Assembly: GCA_900550365.1 (NCBI GenBank) | Contig: URRR01000004.1 | Span: forward strand, 78,899-142,898 | Source: an uncultured Prevotella sp. | GTDB lineage: Bacteria > Bacteroidota > Bacteroidia > Bacteroidales > Bacteroidaceae | DNA length: 64,000 nucleotides | Direction of reading: 5' to 3' | Shown here: positions 41,762 through 50,845 of the stretch, piece after piece | How the letters are laid out: the number at the start of each line of letters is the position of its first letter | Numbering within the stretch: position 1 is the stretch's first letter | Program-made: the position numbers and the translations under genes | The notes under the pieces: generated by a model | Database searches by the model: none | What the model saw: the letters and a program-made list of their open reading frames with translations, nothing else | What the model was told of the DNA's origin: nothing

Positions 41762-44700
41762 ATGACAGGGATATATGAACAGATTATAAATCAGCTTTTC
41801 CGATATAAGTTGGATAACTATGAGAGAAAGATTTACCATATAGGAATAAAAGAGATAGGAAAAGAAGAAGCAATAGCTTATCTTTCTCATTACTTATATG
41901 GAATTATCCAAAAGCTCGTAATAGAACTTGTTGATACAGATGGTGGGGTTGAAAGAAGCATCCGGTTAATTAATGGCATTATTAAAAAACTTGGAACGGA
42001 ATTCCAAATGGAACATTACGAAGACGATTTAATTGACGCAAGCAATTCCATATTAACCAGCATTATCGACAAGACGACATGCGATTATCCTGATCTTCAA
42101 AAATATATCCAACGGATTACACCTGTCACTACACTAACACAATGTTCACTTTTTACAGGTTCTAACTATTCTGTGAATATGATTAGTGAGCTAAAGAAGG
42201 AGATTTTGTCCTCGAATGAAGTTCGAATTCTCGTGTCATTTATTCGCCAAAGTGGAGTTAATTTATTATTGCCAGAGCTGAAAAAGCTTACTGAAACCGG
42301 CCGGAAACTAAAAGTGATTACTTCAACTTACATGGCAGCGACGGAATATAAAGCTGTTAAAAGTCTGGCTAAATTACCTAATACCGAAATAAAAATTTCT
42401 TATAACGGCGACATTGACCGCCTTCACGCCAAAGCCTATATCTTTCTGCGCGATACAAAATTCCACACAGCATATATTGGTTCATCTAATATTTCAAAAG
42501 CAGCACTGACCGAAGGGTTGGAATGGAATATTAAAGTTACGCAAATAGAACTCCCGCAGATAATGTCGATGGTAAACAATACGTTTGAGACGTATTGGGA
42601 AAATAAAGCATTTGAAACCTTTTGCTTAAACCGAGATGACGGGAAACTGAAAGCAGCCTTAGGAATATCAGAACAGCCTGCAGCAGGTATTGATTACTCT
42701 GTTCTCGATTTAATGGAAGCAAGAGAATATCAAAATGATGTGCTGGACAAGATTGAGAAAGAACGGATTTATAATAACAACTGGAAGAATTTGGTGGTAG
42801 CAGCAACAGGTACGGGGAAAACAGTTATTGCTGCATTCGACTATAAAAGATTCAGAGAAAATAACAAAAGAGCCAATTTCTTATTTGTAGTGCACAGAGA
42901 AGAAATTATCAAACAGGCATGTGCGACTTTCAGGCAAGTTCTGAATGATCCAAATTTTGGCGACATGTGGTATGGCGGACATGAGGCCTCATCATACACT
43001 CATTTATTTGCATCAAAAGATTTGTTGAACAATCGTATTGACCAAATGGCTTTGCCGGCTGATTATTATGATTACATCATTTTTGATGAAGCTCACCATA
43101 TTGTAGCAGACAGCTATCAGAAAATTCTGCATAAATTTAAGCCAAAGATTCTTCTTGGACTTACTGCAACTCCTGAACGAATGGATGCAAAAGACATCAC
43201 AACGTATTTTGGCAACCATATTTCAGCTGAGATTCGTCTTGACACGGCTTTGAACAATAATTTATTGGCTCCATTTCATTATTATGACATTACAGACTCA
43301 GTTGATTTAGCCGAAGTGCGTTGGGAGAAAGGGCATTATGTTCCTTCAGAACTTTCCAAGGTTTATACGGCTAATGACCAACGTACAGGCATTATTTTTA
43401 AAGCTATAGAAAAATATCTTCCTAATTATCATGATGTGCGGGCTCTTTGTTTCTGCGTAGACCGTGAACATGCAAAATATATGAATGCCAAATTTACGCT
43501 TGCCGGATTGAAATCGGATGTATTGATTAGCGATAATGCTCAAAGCAGAAATATAGAAGTAAGAAATCTTGTACAAAAGAAAATCAACTATCTGTTTGTT
43601 GTTGATATGTTTAACGAAGGTGTCGATATTCCAGAAATTGACACAATCTTATTTTTACGCCCAACCGAGAGTTTGACAATTTTCCTCCAACAATTCGGTC
43701 GCGGATTACGCAAGGCAAAAGGTAAGACATATCTCACAGTACTTGATTTCGTGGGCCATTCAAGGGTCGAATTTAACTATATGGATCGTTTCCGTGCATT
43801 GATTGGTAGAACGTCAATGAGTATTAAAGAAGAAATTGAAAGTGATTTTCCGCATTTGCCATTAAACTGTCATATTCAATTAGAAGAAAAAGCAAAAGCA
43901 TACGTTTTGGAAAATATTAAAGGCTACATTAATGGATTCCGTAAAAGTCGCATTATAAGTGCCATTCAGCATTTTACAAATGATTATGACGAGCCGTTGT
44001 CGTTATCGTCTTTTCTCCGTCTTACGCATGTTCCAATAGAAAAGCTGTATAATGGAACTACATGGAATGAACTACTGTATTTGGCTGGTGTAAGAAAATC
44101 CACTTCCAACTTAAATATAGAATTATCACGCGCTGTAAACAAAAAATGGCTTTCAACAGATTCACACTCCTATTTTACATTTATTCACCGACTTGCTGCC
44201 TGTCAATTCCGCATACGTGAATCTATGCTTACAGATAAGGAAAAGAAAATGGCATTGATGTTTTATTATGATTTATATGATATGGCCGGTAAATACTTCA
44301 GTTTACAAGCTATGTTTGATAATTTATCTCAAGACACGATCTTCATAAATGAAGTATGTGAGATTACTACATATTTAATGAACCACTGTAATGCACTTGA
44401 AAAAGATGACAATTCATCTTTACGTAATGTTCTTCCTTTAAAATTGCACGGAGAATATACAAAATCTCAGATTCAAGTAGCAATCGGCACTTCAACTTTA
44501 GCAAAAAAATCATCCAACAGAGAAGGATGCGAGCGAAATGTATTAAACGGTACTCCTTTAGAAGCCATGTTTGTTGATATAATTAAGGATCGTGCAGTAG
44601 GTTCCAATACGAACTATAATGATTTTGCGCAAAGTAACAGAAAGTTTCATTGGGAAACGCAGAATAAGGTTAGTCCGGAATCACCAACAGCTCAAAAATA

Positions 44701-44905
44701 CATTCAACAAGCACAAACAATGCTTCTCTTTGTCCGTAAACAGGCTAAAGCTGCAGACACTCCTAACCGAACAATGGGATATATATATTTGGGTGAAGTA
44801 ACATTGGAAAGTTATCAAGGCAGTCGGCCAATGCAAATCGTATGGAAATTGAAAGATCCAATGCCCGGAGAGGTATATGAATATGCCGTGAAGTATGTTA
44901 TATGA
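41762..44905 (+). CDS. PLD-nuclease / superfamily 2 helicase / DUF3427 protein
   Basis: 1047 residues. After a helical start, a phospholipase-D-like nuclease domain (about 135-290) has the HxK motif in RLHAKAYIFLRD and YIGSSNISKAAL. A DEAD/DEAH helicase follows (about 320-690): Walker A VVAATGTGKTVIAAFDY, DEAH in YIIFDEAHHIVAD, GLTATPERMD, and motif VI QQFGRGLRKAKGKTYLTVLDFVG. The C-terminus (about 720-1047) matches the DUF3427 type. Such proteins are widespread singletons of unknown role; the nuclease-helicase make-up and patchy occurrence suggest DNA or RNA interference with invaders. Base and codon use is far more A+T-rich than in neighbours, and a mobile-looking repeat sits upstream, which points to transfer. 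Confidence 0.88.
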   Translation: MTGIYEQIINQLFRYKLDNYERKIYHIGIKEIGKEEAIAYLSHYLYGIIQKLVIELVDTDGGVERSIRLINGIIKKLGTEFQMEHYEDDLIDASNSILTSIIDKTTCDYPDLQKYIQRITPVTTLTQCSLFTGSNYSVNMISELKKEILSSNEVRILVSFIRQSGVNLLLPELKKLTETGRKLKVITSTYMAATEYKAVKSLAKLPNTEIKISYNGDIDRLHAKAYIFLRDTKFHTAYIGSSNISKAALTEGLEWNIKVTQIELPQIMSMVNNTFETYWENKAFETFCLNRDDGKLKAALGISEQPAAGIDYSVLDLMEAREYQNDVLDKIEKERIYNNNWKNLVVAATGTGKTVIAAFDYKRFRENNKRANFLFVVHREEIIKQACATFRQVLNDPNFGDMWYGGHEASSYTHLFASKDLLNNRIDQMALPADYYDYIIFDEAHHIVADSYQKILHKFKPKILLGLTATPERMDAKDITTYFGNHISAEIRLDTALNNNLLAPFHYYDITDSVDLAEVRWEKGHYVPSELSKVYTANDQRTGIIFKAIEKYLPNYHDVRALCFCVDREHAKYMNAKFTLAGLKSDVLISDNAQSRNIEVRNLVQKKINYLFVVDMFNEGVDIPEIDTILFLRPTESLTIFLQQFGRGLRKAKGKTYLTVLDFVGHSRVEFNYMDRFRALIGRTSMSIKEEIESDFPHLPLNCHIQLEEKAKAYVLENIKGYINGFRKSRIISAIQHFTNDYDEPLSLSSFLRLTHVPIEKLYNGTTWNELLYLAGVRKSTSNLNIELSRAVNKKWLSTDSHSYFTFIHRLAACQFRIRESMLTDKEKKMALMFYYDLYDMAGKYFSLQAMFDNLSQDTIFINEVCEITTYLMNHCNALEKDDNSSLRNVLPLKLHGEYTKSQIQVAIGTSTLAKKSSNREGCERNVLNGTPLEAMFVDIIKDRAVGSNTNYNDFAQSNRKFHWETQNKVSPESPTAQKYIQQAQTMLLFVRKQAKAADTPNRTMGYIYLGEVTLESYQGSRPMQIVWKLKDPMPGEVYEYAVKYVI

Positions 44906-44944
44906 CAATATGATTATTAATAAACTATCATTGCCTATAAGCAC

Positions 44945-44978
44945 AAAAAGCGTGCAACTATTGAGCTGCACGCTTTTG
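44945..44978. terminator. Bidirectional terminator between helicase and dnaK
   Basis: AAAAGCGTGCA / TGCACGCTTTT, 11-bp perfect stem with a 10-base loop; A-run and T-run flanks serve both convergent genes. Confidence 0.85.
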
Positions 44979-45010
44979 CTTGCGATTTAGTATGTATTTA
45001 CTTATCGGAA

Positions 45011-46942
45011 TCATTTGACCTCTTCAAAGTCGGCGTCCTGCACGTTGCTGTCGTCAGTTTTGCCGGTGTTCTGGCTCTGCTGGCCGGCATTTGCGTTATT
45101 GCCGGTGAAGCCTTGGCCTGCGTTAGGCTGTGCGCCGCCCGCGTTCTGGTACATCTGGGCACTGGCTGCCTGCATTACGCTGTTGAGGTTATTGATTGCG
45201 TTGTCTATTGACGTTACGTCACCACTCTTATGAGCGTCACGGAGCTGCTGGAGAGCTGACTCGATGTTCGACTTCTGATCGGCAGGAATCTTGTCGCCGT
45301 TGTCCTTCAGGAAGTTCTCAGTGGTGAATATCATTGAGTCTGCCTGATTCATCTTGTCAACGCGCTCACGCTCTTTCTTGTCGTTCTCGGCATTCTGCTC
45401 GGCCTCAGCCTTCATGCGGTTAATCTCGTCTTGTGTCAGACCAGATGAAGCCTCGATACGGATGGCCTGCTCCTTGCCGGTTGCCTTGTCTTTCGCGCTT
45501 ACGTTAAGGATACCGTTTGCGTCGATGTCGAACGTTACCTCAATCTGTGGAACGCCACGGCGTGCCGGAGCTATGCCCTCAAGGTTGAACTGACCGATAC
45601 TCTTGTTCTGTGCAGCCATAGGACGCTCGCCCTGCAGTACGTGGATTGTTACGGCTGTCTGGTTGTCAACTGCGGTTGAGAATACCTCGCTCTTCTTGCA
45701 AGGAATAGTCGTGTTGGCGTCGATAAGCTTTGTCATTACGCCGCCCATTGTCTCAATACCGAGGGTAAGCGGAGTTACATCAAGCAGCACGATGTCGCCT
45801 ACACCGCTCTCCTTGTTAAGGATTGCGCCCTGAATTGCAGCGCCGACGGCTACCACCTCGTCAGGGTTAACGCCCTTAGACGGTTCTTTGCCGAAGTAGT
45901 TCTTAACCAACTCCTGTACGGCAGGAATACGGCTTGAACCGCCCACGAGGATAACCTCGTCAATGTCTGATGTTGTCAGCTTGGCGTCACGTATCGCGTT
46001 CTGGCACGGAACGAGACAAGCCTGAATCAGAGAGTGAGCCAACTGCTCGAACTGAGCACGTGTCAGAGTCTTTACCAAGTGCTTGGGCACGCCGCCTTCA
46101 GCGGTGATATACGGCAGGTTGATTTCAGTTGAACTTGAGCTTGACAGCTCGATCTTAGCCTTCTCGGCAGCTTCCTTCAGACGCTGCATGGCCATCGGGT
46201 CTTTGCTCAGGTCGATACCCTCGTCAGCCTTGAAGCCGTTAACCAGCCAGTCGATGATTACCTGGTCGAAGTCATCACCTCCCAGGTGAGTATCGCCGTT
46301 AGTAGAGAGCACCTCAAACACGCCGCCGCCGAACTCAAGAATAGAGATATCGAATGTACCGCCACCAAGGTCGAACACGGCGATCTTCATGTCCTTGTTT
46401 GCCTTATCAACTCCGTAAGCCAGCGCTGCTGCCGTAGGCTCGTTTACTATACGGCGAACGTTAAGGCCTGCTATCTGTCCTGCCTCCTTCGTAGCCTGAC
46501 GCTGAGAGTCAGAGAAGTAAGCCGGCACGGTAATGACAGCCTCTGTTACTTCCTGTCCGAGGTAGTCCTCAGCGGTTTTCTTCATTTTCTGAAGAATCAT
46601 TGCAGAGATTTCCTGCGGAGTATATTTACGGCCCTCAATGTCAACACGGGGATAACCGCCTTCGTTGACAACGGTGAAAGGTACGCGCTCAGCCTCTTTA
46701 CGGCTCTGCTCATAAGTCTCACCCATGAAGCGCTTGATTGAATATACGGTGTTCTTCGGGTTTGTGATAGCCTGACGTTTAGCCGGGTCACCAATCTTAC
46801 GCTCACCGTCCTTAACGAAACCCACTACTGAAGGAGTGGTACGTTTGCCTTCGCTGTTAGCTATTACAACAGGTTCGTTGCCTTCAAATACGGCAACGCA
46901 AGAGTTTGTAGTTCCTAAGTCAATTCCAATAATCTTTCCCAT
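45011..46942 (-). CDS. dnaK: Chaperone DnaK (Hsp70)
   Basis: 643 residues. ATPase domain (1 to about 385) with GIDLGTTNSCVAV, AVFDLGGGTFDISIL and VGGSSRIPAVQELV; linker DVTPLTLGIET; substrate domain and helical lid (about 390-610); a glycine/asparagine/glutamine-rich tail (QNAGGAQPNAGQGFTGNNAN) ending NVQDADFEEVK, the standard DnaK tail. It folds and protects proteins with DnaJ and GrpE, which are not adjacent here, so dnaK appears to be a single-gene unit. Confidence 0.98.
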   Translation of the reverse strand: MGKIIGIDLGTTNSCVAVFEGNEPVVIANSEGKRTTPSVVGFVKDGERKIGDPAKRQAITNPKNTVYSIKRFMGETYEQSRKEAERVPFTVVNEGGYPRVDIEGRKYTPQEISAMILQKMKKTAEDYLGQEVTEAVITVPAYFSDSQRQATKEAGQIAGLNVRRIVNEPTAAALAYGVDKANKDMKIAVFDLGGGTFDISILEFGGGVFEVLSTNGDTHLGGDDFDQVIIDWLVNGFKADEGIDLSKDPMAMQRLKEAAEKAKIELSSSSSTEINLPYITAEGGVPKHLVKTLTRAQFEQLAHSLIQACLVPCQNAIRDAKLTTSDIDEVILVGGSSRIPAVQELVKNYFGKEPSKGVNPDEVVAVGAAIQGAILNKESGVGDIVLLDVTPLTLGIETMGGVMTKLIDANTTIPCKKSEVFSTAVDNQTAVTIHVLQGERPMAAQNKSIGQFNLEGIAPARRGVPQIEVTFDIDANGILNVSAKDKATGKEQAIRIEASSGLTQDEINRMKAEAEQNAENDKKERERVDKMNQADSMIFTTENFLKDNGDKIPADQKSNIESALQQLRDAHKSGDVTSIDNAINNLNSVMQAASAQMYQNAGGAQPNAGQGFTGNNANAGQQSQNTGKTDDSNVQDADFEEVK

Positions 46943-47380
46943 AATTATTTCGTTTTTTATTATTTATCATTATTATTCGGTTGTATGGTTACATGGCTTT
47001 AACCAAATCATAAACCACTTACTCCTCAACAAAACGTATGCCAATGACAGAGTCGTGCCATTGATGCTGACATTTTGGCGCAATGTTTTTGGAGTATTGA
47101 TGTTCTTTCTCTTATTTGTCATAAGGCAGTATGGCATTAATGTCTTCATATATTCTTAAGATATGCAGATTTGCTGATTTCCCGCAGATTACTTTGCTGA
47201 ATCTTTTGCAAAACGCTGAAAGTAAATATAGGTATGACGGCTTTGTTCTCCTCCTATGATACGAGAAACAGCTTTTATATGTTTATAATTTAGCGGTACA
47301 TTTTATATACCGTCAGACAGGTTTATGCCGTAATATATTGCAACGTTGCATCGGGCGCAAATCCGATGATTTTATGCCAT
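46943..47380. other. dnaK upstream region, no gene seen
   Basis: An AT-rich leader of about 90 bases precedes dnaK. A possible -7 box (TACGTTTTG on the minus strand near 47040-47048, one base too long for the consensus) and TGTCA-type words just upstream could be heat-shock control, but I cannot assign them. From 47100 to 47380 I see no supported gene. Confidence 0.3.
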
Positions 47381-47470
47381 GTTGCAAAAGGCCGTCTTTC
47401 ATCTTGCGAAAGACGGCCTTTTGGCGTGCGTTTGACGGCCTTTTGCGACGCAATCTGCCGTCTTTTGGAA
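47381..47470. repeat. GGCCGTC repeat cluster 6
   Basis: Units CAAAAGGCCGTCTTTCATC, CGAAAGACGGCCTTTTGG, GTTTGACGGCCTTTTGC and TGCCGTCTTTTGGAAAAGC in mixed orientation between dnaK and the small DMT gene. Confidence 0.85.
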
Positions 47471-47629
47471 AAGCACGGATTATCGGAGCGAAACACAACC
47501 GGTAAAAACAATCATGAATATCCATGATACAGGCACTTCCCGATGCGGCACAATAACATTATAAAGGCCGGCGGGGATGAAAAGTGTATATAATGGTCTG
47601 TCTTCAATATTTCTTCAAATTTATGAGCT

Positions 47630-47637
47630 ATATTTGT
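47630..47637 (+). promoter_or_regulatory. Promoter -7 box of the EamA-RR-HK operon
   Basis: TATATTTG followed by TA, 17 bases before the ATG at 47654, so the leader is very short. Confidence 0.6.
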
Positions 47638-47653
47638 ACCTAAAAAAAGAATC

Positions 47654-48070
47654 ATGTGGAAATATTATGCCTTGTTGTCAGCTTTTTTTGCCGCGCTGAC
47701 CGCCATTTTCGCCAAGATAGGTGTAAAGGACATTAACTCAGACCTGGCCACGGCCATACGCACAGCCGTCATTCTCTGCATTACGTGGGGCATCGTGCTG
47801 TTCGGCTCGCATGCGGGCGAGATACGCGACATCCCGCGCCACTCGTGGCTGTTCCTCATTCTGAGCGGCGCCGCCACGGGCCTGTCGTGGCTGTTCTACT
47901 TCAAGGCATTGCAGACGGGCAACGTGTCACGCGTGGCTCCTATCGACAAGCTGAGCGTTGTAATAACCATTGTGCTGTCATTTATTTTCCTGAAAGAGGA
48001 AGTCAGCCTGCGTGTAGTGGCCGGCGCGCTGCTGATTACCTGCGGAAGCATAATAATGTTATTGAAATGA
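47654..48070 (+). CDS. Small EamA/DMT transporter (single repeat)
   Basis: 138 residues with about five hydrophobic segments, one EamA repeat (LSAFFAALTAIFAKIGVKDI at the start; SWLFYFKALQTGNVSRVAPIDKLSV and FLKEEVSLRVVAGALLITCG at the end). This half-size form is known in DMT families and works as a dimer. Its stop codon overlaps the start of the response regulator (ATGA at 48067-48070), tying a transporter to a two-component system; substrate unknown. Confidence 0.85.
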   Translation: MWKYYALLSAFFAALTAIFAKIGVKDINSDLATAIRTAVILCITWGIVLFGSHAGEIRDIPRHSWLFLILSGAATGLSWLFYFKALQTGNVSRVAPIDKLSVVITIVLSFIFLKEEVSLRVVAGALLITCGSIIMLLK

Positions 48071-48744
48071 AGCTGCTGATAATAGAGGACGAGAGAGAAC
48101 TTTCTGACAACATCGTGGCTTATCTCAGTTCAGAGAACTATCTGTGCGAACAGGCATTCACCTACGCCGACGCCAGGATGAAGGTGAACATATACGACTA
48201 TGACTGCGTGCTGCTCGACCTGATGCTGCCTGGCGGCAACGGGCTTGACCTTCTCCAGGACATCCGCGCAAGGCATAACGCCGTAGGCGTGATCATCATA
48301 TCGGCCAAAGACTCGCTCGACGACAAGGTGAAGGGGCTGGCTATCGGTGCCGACGACTACCTGCCCAAGCCGTTCCATCTGGCCGAGCTCTCCATGCGTA
48401 TTTACGCCATCATACGCCGTAAAGAGTTCACGGCAAACAACGTGTTGCGGAGCAACGGCATAGAGATAGACCTGCCGGGCAAGGCGGTAAGCGTAAACGG
48501 CAAAGCCGTAGTGCTGACACGCACTGAATATGAGCTGCTGCTGTTCTTCATCAGCAACAAGAACCGTGTGGTGTCGAAAGCGTCAATGGCCGAGCATCTG
48601 AGCGGAGAGATGGCCGACATGCTTGACAATCACGACTTCGTCTACACCCACATAAAGAACCTGAAGGCGAAACTGGCCGAGGCCGGCGTTAAGGACTGTA
48701 TCAAGAACGTGTACGGAGCAGGATACAAATGGATAGAACTATGA
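48067..48744 (+). CDS. OmpR-type response regulator
   Basis: 225 residues from MKLLIIEDERELSDNIVAYL. Receiver domain (1 to about 118) with acidic pocket IIEDE, phosphorylation aspartate in CVLLDLMLPGGNG (about D52), and the conserved lysine in DDYLPKPFHLAEL. The C-terminal winged helix (about 128-223) contains VLTRTEYELLLFFISNKNRV and the closing VYGAGYKWIEL. The open frame extends upstream into the EamA gene, but the ATG in the ATGA overlap matches the family start. It overlaps the kinase gene by another ATGA (48741-48744). Confidence 0.93.
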   Translation: MKLLIIEDERELSDNIVAYLSSENYLCEQAFTYADARMKVNIYDYDCVLLDLMLPGGNGLDLLQDIRARHNAVGVIIISAKDSLDDKVKGLAIGADDYLPKPFHLAELSMRIYAIIRRKEFTANNVLRSNGIEIDLPGKAVSVNGKAVVLTRTEYELLLFFISNKNRVVSKASMAEHLSGEMADMLDNHDFVYTHIKNLKAKLAEAGVKDCIKNVYGAGYKWIEL

Positions 48745-49820
48745 AAAAAAGAAGCCTTACGCGCAAGATGCTCACGCTGTTCGTAGTCTGCATAGCAGTG
48801 CTGCTGACGCTTGCCACGCCGCTGTTTTACTACCTTACAAAGAACTATTACGCCGAAGACATGATAAACATCATCGAGGCGGTGAACCACGGACAGCCTA
48901 TACCCAAGCCTGACCTTGAGGAAGACATCATGGAGGGCATCATGCTGCAGTTCTGCGTCATAGTAGGAGTTTTGGCAGTCGCAATCGTTCTTATGCTGCG
49001 CTTTATCTCACGATATCTGTGGCGGCCGTTTGACGAGACGCTGCGCCGGATAGAGGCGTTCCGCCTTGAAGACGGCAGACTGCCCGCACTGCCAGACACC
49101 GGCGTAAAAGAGTTTACCCGCCTTAACCGTGCCCTGCTTACCCTGATGCAGAACAGCCTGACGAGCTATCGGATGCAGAAAGAGTTTACCGAGAACGCCT
49201 CTCACGAGCTGCAGACCCCGCTCGCCGTATTCCAAAGCCGGCTCGACCTTCTGCTGCAGCAGCCCGACCTTACCGAAAAGCAGGCCGGCATGATACAGGG
49301 GTTATATGACGTGTCAAACCGTCTTGCCCGCCTTAACCGCAATCTGCTGCTGCTTGCCAAGATAGACAACCGCCAGTATGAGAGAATGGAGAACATCAAC
49401 CTGACGGCATTTCTCCAAGACACGACACCATTCCTGCAAAGCATCGCCGGCGACATAACATTATATGAAGAGTTCGGCAACGACGCGCTGACCGTAAAAG
49501 CCAACCGCACGCTGCTCGAGAGCCTCGTAAACAATCTCGTTGTTAACGCCGTACGCCACAACAGGCCGGGAGGAGAACTGAGGATTGCCGTTAAAGACAA
49601 AAGAATAATCTTCTCCAACACGTCTGACGAGCCTGCACTCGACAGCAGCCTCATCTTCAACCGTTTCTACCGCCCTTCAGAGAAGGTGAAGGGCAACGGA
49701 CTCGGACTGGCCATAGTCCGGGCTATCTGCGATTACCACGGATGGAAGGTTACCTATCAGTATAAAGACGGGCTGCATATCTTTACGGTTGACTTCTTAC
49801 CGCTGCCCCGCTCCGTCTGA
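48741..49820 (+). CDS. Sensor histidine kinase (two-membrane-segment type)
   Basis: 359 residues. Two membrane segments (about 12-32 and 65-90) flank a short periplasmic loop of about 35 residues. A linker and the DHp helix with the phospho-acceptor histidine in TENASHELQTPLAVFQSRL follow, then the ATPase domain (VNNLVVNAVRHNRPGG as the N box, IFSNTSDEPAL, RFYRPSEKVKGNGLGLAIVRAICDYHGW as G boxes). The tiny periplasmic part suggests sensing within the membrane or via a partner, possibly the cotranscribed EamA protein. The start at 48741 is preferred over 48729 because of the ATGA overlap. Confidence 0.92.
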   Translation: MKKRSLTRKMLTLFVVCIAVLLTLATPLFYYLTKNYYAEDMINIIEAVNHGQPIPKPDLEEDIMEGIMLQFCVIVGVLAVAIVLMLRFISRYLWRPFDETLRRIEAFRLEDGRLPALPDTGVKEFTRLNRALLTLMQNSLTSYRMQKEFTENASHELQTPLAVFQSRLDLLLQQPDLTEKQAGMIQGLYDVSNRLARLNRNLLLLAKIDNRQYERMENINLTAFLQDTTPFLQSIAGDITLYEEFGNDALTVKANRTLLESLVNNLVVNAVRHNRPGGELRIAVKDKRIIFSNTSDEPALDSSLIFNRFYRPSEKVKGNGLGLAIVRAICDYHGWKVTYQYKDGLHIFTVDFLPLPRSV

Positions 49821-49926
49821 AGTCCGGTAAGAACTGATATTTTTTCACACTTTTGCATCTGCCGCTTCAGACTTTACACAAACTCAGGCTTTATCTTTAC
49901 CGCCATAACCTGAAAGAACATAGATT

Positions 49927-50676
49927 ATGGCTTTACAAGAAGATTTCGAGACACAAGGCAACTGGCTGTTCAGCCACAGAAGCATGTTGCCGCTCACGGT
50001 ATTGCTGGCCGGCATTGCGGTATATTGGTTTACAATCCGCTCAGCCGGAACGATATTCATGACCGTGTTTCCACATTGGCAGATATATAAATACGCCTGC
50101 CTGGCTGTCAGCCTGTCAGGCCTGGCCGTGCGCATATACACCGTGGGTCACACGCCTGCGGGCACCTCCGGACGCAACACGTCACGGCAAGTTGCCAGCA
50201 AGCTCAACACCACCGGCATATATTCAGTAATGCGTCATCCGCTCTACTTCGGCAATTTCCTGATGTGGCTCGGCATAGCCCTGCTCACGTGCAGTCCAGG
50301 TTTTGTAACTTCGTTTGTCCTTGCCTACTGGCTTTACTACGAGCGCATTATGTACGCCGAAGAACAGTTTCTGCGCCGCAAGTTCGGCCAAGCCTACTTA
50401 AACTGGGCCGGCACGACCCCTGCCTTACTGCCGCGCCTCAGCCGGTTCAGGCCTTCAGCCCTGCCCTTCTCATGGAAGAAAGTGGTCAAAAAGGAGAAGA
50501 ACGGCATATTCGCCCTGTTCCTGCTGTTCAGCCTGTTTGACTGCATCATGGCCTGGCAGACGGGCCTCAGCCCCGACAGCCTGCTGCTGACAATGACCGT
50601 TATCTGCGGTGCGGCCTATCTGGTAATAAAATATATCAAGCGCAACACAGGTCTGCTTGACGAGAAGGGGCGATAA
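49927..50676 (+). CDS. ICMT/PEMT-like membrane methyltransferase family protein
   Basis: 249 residues, about five or six membrane segments. The C-terminal catalytic-type block GIYSVMRHPLYFGNFLMWLGI with RIMYAEEQFLRRKFGQAYLNW matches the isoprenylcysteine carboxyl methyltransferase / phospholipid methyltransferase superfamily (RHPxYxGN and E-E motif for SAM binding). Substrate in bacteria is usually unknown; lipids or small thiols are candidates. It starts 106 bases after the kinase gene on the same strand and could be read through from that operon. Confidence 0.75.
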   Translation: MALQEDFETQGNWLFSHRSMLPLTVLLAGIAVYWFTIRSAGTIFMTVFPHWQIYKYACLAVSLSGLAVRIYTVGHTPAGTSGRNTSRQVASKLNTTGIYSVMRHPLYFGNFLMWLGIALLTCSPGFVTSFVLAYWLYYERIMYAEEQFLRRKFGQAYLNWAGTTPALLPRLSRFRPSALPFSWKKVVKKEKNGIFALFLLFSLFDCIMAWQTGLSPDSLLLTMTVICGAAYLVIKYIKRNTGLLDEKGR

Positions 50677-50696
50677 GCCCGCCGGTACAGCACATT

Positions 50697-50761
50697 CAGT
50701 AAAACCGGCACAAACCTCCGTGAAATAGTTACATCATCTTCGGTCCGGCAGTGCTATCTTT
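50697..50761 (+). promoter_or_regulatory. Alcohol dehydrogenase promoter with 21-bp direct repeat
   Basis: CAGTAAAACCGGCACA (50697) and CCGTGAAATAGTTACA (50718) are 21 bp apart; -7 box TATCTTTG at 50754-50761. The upstream word ACATTCAGTAAAA is shared with promoter B at 25402 and the second repeat with promoter A at 23036, although these genes are 25-27 kb away. Confidence 0.7.
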
Positions 50762-50845
50762 GCATCTGTAAAAACAATGCTGGCAAAGAAGCGGAAAAAA
50801 CAATTCCACGTCTGCCAGACTCAACTTAATTTAAATACCAGAAGA

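Noticed and set aside
46943..47100. CIRCE or known heat-shock operator before dnaK
   Set aside because: No TTAGCACTC-N9-GAGTGCTAA inverted repeat is present; the TGTCA words seen are too short to assign.
47785..48744. Long version of the response regulator beginning inside the EamA gene
   Set aside because: The receiver domain starts at MKLLIIEDE (48067), which coincides with an ATGA overlap; the upstream part is out-of-frame EamA sequence.
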